Below, piece after piece: positions 7,198-13,211 of a DNA stretch of 20,300 nt (within the stretch, counting starts at the first letter, position 1; each line of letters starts with the position of its first letter). Below the pieces are notes generated by a model, which saw only the letters and a list, made by a program, of their open reading frames with translations, did no database searches and was not told where the DNA came from. The DNA lies in contig CAYONP010000098.1 of NCBI GenBank assembly GCA_964405335.1, positions 1 to 20,300 of the forward strand, given 5' to 3'. The position numbers and the translations under genes were made by a program. The DNA is from CAYONP01 sp964405335 (lineage in GTDB: Bacteria; Armatimonadota; UBA10988).

Positions 7198-8145
7198 CGG
7201 AGACGCGCATGAGCAAGCCGGTGACCACCGAGCGCATGACCGCCGAGGCGTTCATGGCGCTGCCCGATGATGGGCGGGTGCTGGAGCTGTGGGAAGGGAT
7301 GGTGGTGAAGATGGCGCCTCCGGGACGCGGACACGGGCGACTGGTGGCCGAGGTAGCCGGCAGCCTGATCGTGCACGTCCGGCGGCGAGGCCGCGGACAG
7401 GTGCTGGCCGGCGACAGCGCCGTCATCGTCGCGCGGCGCCCCGACACGGTGCTGGGCGCCGACGTCGCCGTCTTTGTCGAGGCAGCGCGTGACGAACCCT
7501 ACCTCCCCGGCGCATCGACCGAACCGCCCGACCTCGTGGTTGAGATCGCCTCACCCTCCGACCGACCGCGTGCGGTCCGGGACAAAGCCGATCGCTGGCT
7601 CGCCGCCGGGGTCACCGAGGTCTGGATCGTCTGGCCGGAAGAGGACGCGATCGAGGTGGTGCGGACCGAGCGCGACCCCGTGCACTTCGGCGCGAACGAC
7701 AACCTGACCACGGATCTGCTGCCCGGCTTCGAGCTGCCGTTGAACGAGCTGTTCGGGACCTAGTGGAGACGCGCATGAGCAGGCCGGCAACCACGGAGCG
7801 CATGACCGCCGAGGCATTCATGGCCCTGCCCGATGATGGGCGGGTGCTGGAGCTGTGGGAGGGAGTAGTCGTTGAGATGCCGCCACCTGGACGAGAACAC
7901 GGACGGCTCCTCGCCGTCATCACGTACTGGTTGAGTGCGTTCGTCCGCCAACGCGGCATCGGCGAAGTGGTGGCCGGCGACAGCGCCGTGATCGTCTCGC
8001 GCCGCCCGGACTCGGTGCTTGGCGCGGACGCGGCCGTGTATGTCGATGCGCCGCGACGGCGCTCGCGCCGACCAGGCGCCTCGACCGAACCGCCCGACCT
8101 CGTGGTCGAGATCGCCTCGCCCTCCGACCGCCCGCGCGCCATCCG
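6670..8145 (+). repeat. 1,476-bp direct duplication, left copy
   Basis: From codon 10 of Uma2 copy A through copy B to about codon 124 of copy C, the sequence is identical by eye to 8369-9844, an offset of 1,699 bp. Identity starts after the divergent first nine codons of A versus D. It ends at the C/G difference 8146 versus 9845. Such identity over more than two genes indicates a recent duplication or gene conversion. Confidence 0.9.
7209..7763 (+). CDS. Uma2 family (DUF820) nuclease-fold protein, copy B
   Basis: Second tandem copy, 184 residues, starting 11 nt after copy A with GGAG in the spacer cggagacgcgc. It carries the same active-site triad (LGADVAVFV Asp, PPDLVVEIASPSDR Glu, RDKADRW Lys). 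It is the most divergent type in its middle: MVVKMAPPGRGHGRLVAEV and an Arg-rich VHVRRRGRGQV replace the segment shared by copies A, C, D and F, and the variable loop reads ARDEPYLPGAS. It appears identical in nucleotide sequence to copy E. B and E therefore form one subtype alternating with the A/C/D/F subtype. Translation is probably coupled with its neighbours. Confidence 0.9.
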   Translation: MSKPVTTERMTAEAFMALPDDGRVLELWEGMVVKMAPPGRGHGRLVAEVAGSLIVHVRRRGRGQVLAGDSAVIVARRPDTVLGADVAVFVEAARDEPYLPGASTEPPDLVVEIASPSDRPRAVRDKADRWLAAGVTEVWIVWPEEDAIEVVRTERDPVHFGANDNLTTDLLPGFELPLNELFGT

Positions 8146-8329
8146 CGACAAGGCCGACCGCTGGCTCGCCGCCGGCGTTGCCGAAGTCTGGATCGTCTGG
8201 CCCGAAGAGGACGTGATCGAGGCGGTTCGCGAGGGCATCGATCCGATCCGATACGCCTCCGGCGAGACCTTGACCACCGAGCTTCTGCCCGGCTTCGAGC
8301 TGCCATTAACAGAGCTATTCGGGGGCTGA
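7775..8329 (+). CDS. Uma2 family (DUF820) nuclease-fold protein, copy C
   Basis: Third tandem copy, 184 residues, beginning MSRPATTERM. The first two-thirds are almost identical to copies A, D and F, with one third-position change in GAGGCA versus GAGGCG relative to A and D. After Asp125 the C-terminal third is its own: GVAEVWIVWPEEDVIEAVREGIDPIRYASGETL and the ending LTELFGG. The active-site Asp, Glu and Lys are all kept. The ATG at 7775 follows GGAG by 6 nt; a GTG at 7763 overlaps the copy B stop and the ribosome site and is a less likely start. Confidence 0.9.
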   Translation: MSRPATTERMTAEAFMALPDDGRVLELWEGVVVEMPPPGREHGRLLAVITYWLSAFVRQRGIGEVVAGDSAVIVSRRPDSVLGADAAVYVDAPRRRSRRPGASTEPPDLVVEIASPSDRPRAIRDKADRWLAAGVAEVWIVWPEEDVIEAVREGIDPIRYASGETLTTELLPGFELPLTELFGG

Positions 8330-8341
8330 TTGGAGACGCGC

Positions 8342-8896
8342 ATGAGCAGGCCGGCAACCACGGAGCGCATGACCGCCGAGGCGTTCATGGCCCTGCCCGA
8401 TGATGGGCGGGTGCTGGAGCTGTGGGAGGGAGTAGTCGTTGAGATGCCGCCACCTGGACGAGAACACGGACGGCTCCTCGCCGTCATCACGTACTGGTTG
8501 AGTGCGTTCGTCCGCCAACGCGGCATCGGCGAAGTGGTGGCCGGCGACAGCGCCGTGATCGTCTCGCGCCGCCCGGACTCGGTGCTTGGCGCGGACGCGG
8601 CCGTGTATGTCGATGCGCCGCGACGGCGCTCGCGCCGACCAGGCGCCTCGACCGAACCGCCCGACCTCGTGGTCGAGATCGCCTCGCCCTCCGACCGCCC
8701 GCGTGCGGTCCGGGACAAGGCCGACCGCTGGCTCGCCGCCGGGGTCACCGAGGTCTGGATCGTCTGGCCCGAGGAGGACGCGATTGAGGTGGTTCGCGCG
8801 GGCGTCGAGCCGGTCAGATACGGTGCCGGCGAGACGTTGACCAGCGGGCTTCTGTCGGGGTTCGAGATGGAGCTGAACGAGTTGTTCAGGGCGTAG
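8342..8896 (+). CDS. Uma2 family (DUF820) nuclease-fold protein, copy D
   Basis: Fourth tandem copy, 184 residues. The first nine codons (MSRPATTER) are of the C/F type; the rest of the gene is identical to copy A, including the distinctive ending SGLLSGFEMELNELFRA. The spacer from copy C is ttggagacgcgc, 12 nt rather than 11, so this is the only junction where the 566-bp period becomes 567. The Uma2 catalytic-type residues are all present. The hybrid start marks the junction of the duplication that created copies D-F. Confidence 0.9.
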   Translation: MSRPATTERMTAEAFMALPDDGRVLELWEGVVVEMPPPGREHGRLLAVITYWLSAFVRQRGIGEVVAGDSAVIVSRRPDSVLGADAAVYVDAPRRRSRRPGASTEPPDLVVEIASPSDRPRAVRDKADRWLAAGVTEVWIVWPEEDAIEVVRAGVEPVRYGAGETLTSGLLSGFEMELNELFRA

Positions 8897-9844
8897 CGGA
8901 GACGCGCATGAGCAAGCCGGTGACCACCGAGCGCATGACCGCCGAGGCGTTCATGGCGCTGCCCGATGATGGGCGGGTGCTGGAGCTGTGGGAAGGGATG
9001 GTGGTGAAGATGGCGCCTCCGGGACGCGGACACGGGCGACTGGTGGCCGAGGTAGCCGGCAGCCTGATCGTGCACGTCCGGCGGCGAGGCCGCGGACAGG
9101 TGCTGGCCGGCGACAGCGCCGTCATCGTCGCGCGGCGCCCCGACACGGTGCTGGGCGCCGACGTCGCCGTCTTTGTCGAGGCAGCGCGTGACGAACCCTA
9201 CCTCCCCGGCGCATCGACCGAACCGCCCGACCTCGTGGTTGAGATCGCCTCACCCTCCGACCGACCGCGTGCGGTCCGGGACAAAGCCGATCGCTGGCTC
9301 GCCGCCGGGGTCACCGAGGTCTGGATCGTCTGGCCGGAAGAGGACGCGATCGAGGTGGTGCGGACCGAGCGCGACCCCGTGCACTTCGGCGCGAACGACA
9401 ACCTGACCACGGATCTGCTGCCCGGCTTCGAGCTGCCGTTGAACGAGCTGTTCGGGACCTAGTGGAGACGCGCATGAGCAGGCCGGCAACCACGGAGCGC
9501 ATGACCGCCGAGGCATTCATGGCCCTGCCCGATGATGGGCGGGTGCTGGAGCTGTGGGAGGGAGTAGTCGTTGAGATGCCGCCACCTGGACGAGAACACG
9601 GACGGCTCCTCGCCGTCATCACGTACTGGTTGAGTGCGTTCGTCCGCCAACGCGGCATCGGCGAAGTGGTGGCCGGCGACAGCGCCGTGATCGTCTCGCG
9701 CCGCCCGGACTCGGTGCTTGGCGCGGACGCGGCCGTGTATGTCGATGCGCCGCGACGGCGCTCGCGCCGACCAGGCGCCTCGACCGAACCGCCCGACCTC
9801 GTGGTCGAGATCGCCTCGCCCTCCGACCGCCCGCGCGCCATCCG
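8369..9844 (+). repeat. 1,476-bp direct duplication, right copy
   Basis: Matches 6670-8145 base for base by eye, spanning copy D from codon 10, all of copy E, and copy F up to about codon 124. Beyond 9844 copy F diverges from copy C. Confidence 0.9.
8908..9462 (+). CDS. Uma2 family (DUF820) nuclease-fold protein, copy E
   Basis: Fifth tandem copy, 184 residues, identical to copy B in protein and, by eye, in DNA. It starts 11 nt after copy D with the same GGAG spacer. It carries the B-type middle (KMAPPGRGHGRLVAEV, VHVRRRGRGQV) and the B-type ending DLLPGFELPLNELFGT. All Uma2 core residues are present. Its exact identity to B shows that the duplication is recent or that the copies are being homogenised. 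Confidence 0.9.
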   Translation: MSKPVTTERMTAEAFMALPDDGRVLELWEGMVVKMAPPGRGHGRLVAEVAGSLIVHVRRRGRGQVLAGDSAVIVARRPDTVLGADVAVFVEAARDEPYLPGASTEPPDLVVEIASPSDRPRAVRDKADRWLAAGVTEVWIVWPEEDAIEVVRTERDPVHFGANDNLTTDLLPGFELPLNELFGT

Positions 9845-10028
9845 GGACAAGGCCGACCGCTGGCTCGCCGCCGGCGTTGCCGAAGTTTGGCTGGTGTGGC
9901 CCGATGAGGATGCGATCGACGTGATGCCGGCCGAGGGCGAGCCCGTGCGCTTCGGCGCCAACGACACTCTGACCACGGATCTGCTGCCCGATTTCGAGCT
10001 GCCGTTGAACGAGTTGTTCGGGGCGTAG
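9474..10028 (+). CDS. Uma2 family (DUF820) nuclease-fold protein, copy F
   Basis: Last tandem copy, 184 residues. It equals copy C for the first two-thirds, then has a unique C-terminal third: AEVWLVWPDEDAIDVMPAEGEPVRFGANDTL and the ending LLPDFELPLNELFGA, which is closer to copy B/E at the very end. The core Asp, Glu and Lys are intact. It converges with the GGP-repeat gene (stop at 10096) across a 67-bp gap in which I find no clear intrinsic terminator. Codon use is as GC-rich as its neighbours, so there is no compositional sign of foreign origin. Confidence 0.9.
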   Translation: MSRPATTERMTAEAFMALPDDGRVLELWEGVVVEMPPPGREHGRLLAVITYWLSAFVRQRGIGEVVAGDSAVIVSRRPDSVLGADAAVYVDAPRRRSRRPGASTEPPDLVVEIASPSDRPRAIRDKADRWLAAGVAEVWLVWPDEDAIDVMPAEGEPVRFGANDTLTTDLLPDFELPLNELFGA

Positions 10029-10095
10029 TCACGCATGACGGCGCCCCAGCCGCCTGGAAGGTGCTGGAGCGCCGGGCCGGATTGGCCGGTTAGGT

Positions 10096-10830
10096 TCACT
10101 GCGCCGGCGGCGGGCCACCGGGACCACCGGGACCACCACGCCGGCCAGGGCCGCCGGGGCCGCCGGGACCGCCGGGACCGCCGAAGCCGCGCTCGGCCAT
10201 GCGCTGGATCCGCTCGACTTCGGCCGGGTCGTCACTGGTGATCGTGATCACCACCCCATGCTCGATCGGCTCGCGAGTTTCGGTGATCGTTTCGGGGCGC
10301 GGGCGCCGGCCCTCGGGCGGGCCCTGCTGCAGCCGCGCCACGACCTCCGGGTCGTCACTGGTCAGGGTCATCCGCACGCCGTTGTCGAGCTTCTCGATCA
10401 CCCGCTCGACATTGTCCATCGGCGGTCCGCCGGGTCCGCCGGGTCCACCCGGACCACCGGGCCGCGGGCCTTCGGCCGCGCGCTGCTTGATCCGCTCGAC
10501 CACCGCGGGGTCGTCCGAGACGACCGCCACGGCGATGCCGTCGGGGGTGGCCTCGATGGTCACCGTCACGCCGGCCATGAGCGGCTGGAAGCCCAGCGGC
10601 GGGCGCTCCTGCAGCATCGCCACGACTTCAGGATCGGTGCTGGCGAGGGTGATCAGGACCCCGTCCTCGAGCTCCTCGATCGCCTGCCCGAACGGCGGCG
10701 GGCCACCCGGCCCGCCCGGCCCGCCCGGTCCGCGCCGGCCACCCGGGCCCTGGGCCGCCACCTGCGCCGTGCAGGCCAGGCCGCAGAGCAGGCCGAGCAG
10801 CAGGCTCAGCTTGGTCTTCATCGTCATCAT
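10096..10830 (-). CDS. Secreted protein with four DGVxITxxSDDPEVV repeats and GGP linkers
   Basis: A signal peptide (about residues 1-27) precedes 217 residues built from four short units. They are LEDGVLITLASTDPEVVAMLQ (about 51-75), TPDGIAVAVVSDDPAVVERIK (89-116), LDNGVRMTLTSDDPEVVARLQ (143-169) and IEHGVVITITSDDPAEVERIQ (186-213). Each looks like one beta strand followed by one helix. Proline/glycine runs (GGPGGP) sit at the N-terminus, in the middle and at the C-terminus. I do not recognise a named family. It is the last gene of the sigma operon and overlaps the sensor gene's stop in ATGA. Three in-frame ATGs lie close together; the second (10825-10827), 6 nt after GGGAG, fits best. A periplasmic or surface role under control of the sigma factor is inferred; metal binding is possible but unproven. 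Confidence 0.85.
   Translation of the reverse strand: MMTMKTKLSLLLGLLCGLACTAQVAAQGPGGRRGPGGPGGPGGPPPFGQAIEELEDGVLITLASTDPEVVAMLQERPPLGFQPLMAGVTVTIEATPDGIAVAVVSDDPAVVERIKQRAAEGPRPGGPGGPGGPGGPPMDNVERVIEKLDNGVRMTLTSDDPEVVARLQQGPPEGRRPRPETITETREPIEHGVVITITSDDPAEVERIQRMAERGFGGPGGPGGPGGPGRRGGPGGPGGPPPAQ
10110..10190. repeat. Low-complexity GGP-coding DNA repeats
   Basis: The plus strand here is made of 9-bp-like words such as ccgggacca and ccgccggga, the complement of Gly-Gly-Pro codons. Similar tracts lie at about 10425-10465, 10700-10750 and, in the neighbouring gene, 10855-10950. Such tracts are prone to length change by slippage. Confidence 0.7.
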
Positions 10831-11372
10831 CGTCTCCCTTGTCCTGGGCCACGGGGCCCGCCGGGGCCGGGCGGCATTGGGCCGCCCGGGCCACCGTCAC
10901 GCGGGCCGCGTGGGCCGCGTCCACCGTCCGGCGGGCCACCGGGCCCACCGACACGTCCAAATCCCCGGAAGCGCTGCCGTTGCTCAGCGCTCAACACCCC
11001 GCGCAGGCCTCGCTCGTGCTCGACCAGGCGCTGCAACATGCGCCGCTGCACCTTGAGCATCGCCTCGATCCGCTGGTCGATGGCCGCCTCATCGGCGCCG
11101 GCGTCGACCTCCTCTTCCAGCGCGCGACGCAACGTGTCGCTCTCGCGCCGGAGCGGTTCCATCTCGGCGTGGAGCTGCTCCTCCAGCTCGCGCAACTGCG
11201 TCGCCTGCTCGGCGCTCAGGCCGAGGTCGCGCCGCATGTCGGGCGGCGGGAACTCGCGCCGCGGCGGGCGCGGGCCGTCGGGCCGCTGCAGCCACGGCAG
11301 CGCGAACATGATCACGAAACCCAGATTGAACGCCAGCGAGAGGATCAGTGCCGGCTTAAGACGATGGCTCAT
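10827..11372 (-). CDS. Membrane-anchored CnrX/Spy-like periplasmic sensor
   Basis: This 181-residue protein has a short N-terminus, a membrane anchor (about residues 9-27) and a helical periplasmic domain of the heavy-metal-resistance/Spy/CpxP type (PF13801-like). The landmarks are LGLSAEQATQLRELEEQLHAEM (first LTxxQ-like motif) and LSAEQRQRF (second). His68 and His119, with nearby Glu and Met, sit where CnrX-type sensors carry metal ligands (inference from the family). The tail from about residue 141 is a Gly/Pro/Arg/Asp-rich run like the linkers of the next protein. The ATG at 11370-11372 has GGAGG 7 nt upstream and overlaps the anti-sigma stop as ATGA. In known CnrHYX systems, the sensor binds metal and releases the sigma factor through the anti-sigma protein. 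The signal here could equally be misfolded protein. Confidence 0.8.
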   Translation of the reverse strand: MSHRLKPALILSLAFNLGFVIMFALPWLQRPDGPRPPRREFPPPDMRRDLGLSAEQATQLRELEEQLHAEMEPLRRESDTLRRALEEEVDAGADEAAIDQRIEAMLKVQRRMLQRLVEHERGLRGVLSAEQRQRFRGFGRVGGPGGPPDGGRGPRGPRDGGPGGPMPPGPGGPRGPGQGRR

Positions 11373-11839
11373 GTCCCGTCCTCCACGGCGGCGAGGGCGC
11401 TGAGCGCCAGCCACCGGCCGTCTTCGGACGCCGAGTCGAGCGGCTGATAGGCCGCCGTACGAGCGCTCTCGAGCCGCTCGAGTCCCGTCGTGGGCGACGG
11501 CGCCGCGCCGTGACCCAGGACCATGCCCAGGCTCAGCGCCGCCGCCGCCGCGACCACCCGCGTGGCCAACCGCAGCCGCTCGACACCCCGGCTCAGCCGG
11601 CGGCCCTGCTCCGGTAGCCGGGCCATCAGCCGATCGGTGAAGCCGGCCCGCGGCTCGGGTGCGTCGACGGCCGCCAGCGCCTGGTCGAGCGCCGCCATCT
11701 CGGCGACGAACCGCACCGCCGCGGTGTCGTCGGCCAGGCGCTGCTCGACCGCCGCCACGCGCGCCGCGCTCAGCTCGCCGTCGTGCCGGGCCGATAGCTC
11801 CCGCAGCCGCCTTAGCTTGCCCGCTGCTCGCCTCCGCAC
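11369..11839 (-). CDS. Single-pass membrane anti-sigma factor
   Basis: The 156-residue protein has a cytoplasmic N-terminal half with the anti-sigma-like phrase LSARHDGELSAARVAAVEQRLADD, one transmembrane helix (about residues 92-110) and a short periplasmic tail. There is no HxxxCxxC zinc motif, so it is not a ZAS-type anti-sigma factor. The assignment rests on position: it begins 12 nt after the ECF sigma stop, with a GTG start and AGGAGG 5 nt upstream. Its stop overlaps the sensor start (ATGA). The expected role is to hold the sigma factor at the membrane until the sensor signals. It plays the part of CnrY in CnrHYX, although CnrY itself is shorter. Confidence 0.78.
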   Translation of the reverse strand: MRRRAAGKLRRLRELSARHDGELSAARVAAVEQRLADDTAAVRFVAEMAALDQALAAVDAPEPRAGFTDRLMARLPEQGRRLSRGVERLRLATRVVAAAAALSLGMVLGHGAAPSPTTGLERLESARTAAYQPLDSASEDGRWLALSALAAVEDGT

Positions 11840-11851
11840 GATGACCTCCTC

Positions 11852-12469
11852 TCAGCCCTTCTCAACACCGCGCCGGCGTCGAACTTGCGCCGGCTCCGAC
11901 TCGGCCGCGCGCAACTGCGCCGCCAGCGTCCGCCGAGCGCGGAAGAGCAGCGACTCGACCGCCGAGACACTCGTCTCCAGCGCCTCGGCGATCTCGCGGT
12001 AGGGCAAATCGTGATAGTGACGCAACAACAACGCCGCCCGCTGCTGGGGTGGCAACTCGCGCATCGCCCGCTGCACCCGCGCCGCCGCGTCGCGGCCGAG
12101 CACCATCGCCTCGGGCTGGTCGCCGGCCGGCGCCGCCGGCTCGGGCCGGTGCTCGGCCTCGAGCGGCTCGACCAGGCGCAGGCGCCGGTCGCGCTGGTGG
12201 TTGAGCCCTTTGTTGGTGGCGATGCGCAGCAGCCAGGCGCGGACGGCGGCCTTCGGCCGGAACCGCGGCGCCGCCTGCCAGGCCGAGATGAAGACCTCCT
12301 GCGCCAGGTCCTCGGCCGCCTCGCGATCGCCCGTGCCGACGAATCGCGCCACGAAGCGAACGATGTCGCGGTGGTGCCGGTCAACCAGCCGTGCAAAGGC
12401 CTCCTGGTCGCCGCGCCCGGCGGCGGTCAGGAGCGTCTCGTCGGCCGGCTCGACCTCGCGCAAGCTCAC
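11852..12469 (-). CDS. ECF (sigma-70 family group 4) sigma factor
   Basis: The 205-residue protein has sigma region 2 (about residues 13-95, with DLAQEVFISAWQ and WLLRIATNKGLNH) and region 4 (about 127-185, with LPPQQRAALLLRHYHDLPYREIAEAL and VSAVESLLFRARRTL). These are joined by a Pro/Ala/Glu-rich linker, the usual ECF layout. I chose GTG at 12467-12469 (MSLREVEPADETLL) because it matches ECF N-termini; a GTG at 12497-12499 is the main alternative. The frame stays open far upstream, but that part is antisense to the DUF4287 gene and is not coding. It heads the four-gene operon and diverges from the gene at 12590. ECF factors usually activate their own operon, but I could not pick out a -35/-10 pair in the 120-bp gap. 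Confidence 0.92.
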   Translation of the reverse strand: MSLREVEPADETLLTAAGRGDQEAFARLVDRHHRDIVRFVARFVGTGDREAAEDLAQEVFISAWQAAPRFRPKAAVRAWLLRIATNKGLNHQRDRRLRLVEPLEAEHRPEPAAPAGDQPEAMVLGRDAAARVQRAMRELPPQQRAALLLRHYHDLPYREIAEALETSVSAVESLLFRARRTLAAQLRAAESEPAQVRRRRGVEKG

Positions 12470-12589
12470 GGACGGCCCCGCTGTCGGGCTATCCAACACG
12501 CGGCAGTGGGGTTCCTTGCGCGGCGCCTTCTCCACCACCCCGCTGACACTCACTCTCGCCTGCACCAGACTCGCCGGTTGGAGCAGTCG

Positions 12590-13159
12590 ATGAGCGAGAC
12601 GATGGACCAGGCCACGCGGACGATGATCGAGAACCTGCAGGCGAAGACCGGCCGCACGCTCGACGAGTGGGTGGCGCTCGTCCGCGCCCGCGGCGAGGCC
12701 AAGCATGGCGAGATGCTCAAGTTCCTCAAGTCCGAGCAAGGCCTGACGCACGGCTATGCCAACCTGATTGCCCTCACCGCCCGCGGCCAGTTCGGCGCCG
12801 AGGCGCCGGCCGCCGATGAGCTGACCGAGGCCCAGTACAGCGGCGACAAGGCGGTGTGGCGGCCGGTCTATGACTCGCTCGTCGGCTGCATCCAGGGCTT
12901 CGGCAGCGATGTCGAGTTGGCGCCGAAGAAGGCCTACGTCTCGCTCCGCCGGGCGAAGCAGTTCGGGCTGATCCAGCCGAGCACCAAGGCGCGGCTCGAT
13001 CTCGGCCTCTGCCTCAAAGGCGTCGAGCCGAGCGGACGACTCGAAGCCGCCGGCTCGTGGAACGGCATGGTCACGCACCGCATCCGCATCACCGCCGCCG
13101 ACCAGGTCGACGACGAGGTGCTCGCCTGGCTGCGTCAGGCCTACGACCAAGCCGGCTGA
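12590..13159 (+). CDS. DUF4287 and DUF5655 domain protein
   Basis: The 189-residue cytoplasmic protein has two recognisable parts. Residues about 6-60 (MIENLQAKTGRTLDEWVALV and MLKFLKSEQGLTHGYANLIA) fit DUF4287. The rest (about 85-185, including FGSDVELAPKKAYVSLRRAKQFGLIQPSTK and the C-terminal VDDEVLAWLRQAYDQA) fits the DUF5655 transport-like domain. The function of both domains is unknown. The ATG at 12590 follows GGAG by 6 nt. The gene diverges from the sigma operon and is followed 52 bp later by the trypsin-fold/propeller gene, so it may be in one transcription unit with that gene. Confidence 0.88.
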   Translation: MSETMDQATRTMIENLQAKTGRTLDEWVALVRARGEAKHGEMLKFLKSEQGLTHGYANLIALTARGQFGAEAPAADELTEAQYSGDKAVWRPVYDSLVGCIQGFGSDVELAPKKAYVSLRRAKQFGLIQPSTKARLDLGLCLKGVEPSGRLEAAGSWNGMVTHRIRITAADQVDDEVLAWLRQAYDQAG

Positions 13160-13211
13160 ACAACCGGCAGGGAGGCACCCGCCGGGCGCGAAAGTGCTGG
13201 CGGAGGGCACC

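Noticed and set aside
7612..9075. 487-codon open frame on the minus strand across the Uma2 array
   Set aside because: It is antisense to intact Uma2 genes, Ser/Arg/Thr-rich, and repeats only because the plus strand repeats; it is a high-GC shadow frame.
6670..9844. CRISPR array or composite transposon for the 566-bp periodicity
   Set aside because: The period equals one full Uma2 gene plus spacer, the units are coding throughout, and no transposase or inverted ends flank the block.
10029..10095. Intrinsic terminator between converging copy F and the repeat protein gene
   Set aside because: Only GGCCGG direct repeats are present, with no stable stem followed by a T tract on either strand.
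10096..10830. Collagen-like protein
   Set aside because: The GGP runs are short and interrupted and do not form a long strict Gly-X-Y triple-helix tract; most of the protein is the strand-helix repeat.
12470..12589. ECF-type autoregulatory promoter upstream of the sigma gene
   Set aside because: No AAC-type -35 and CGT-type -10 pair with a sensible spacer could be picked out by eye.
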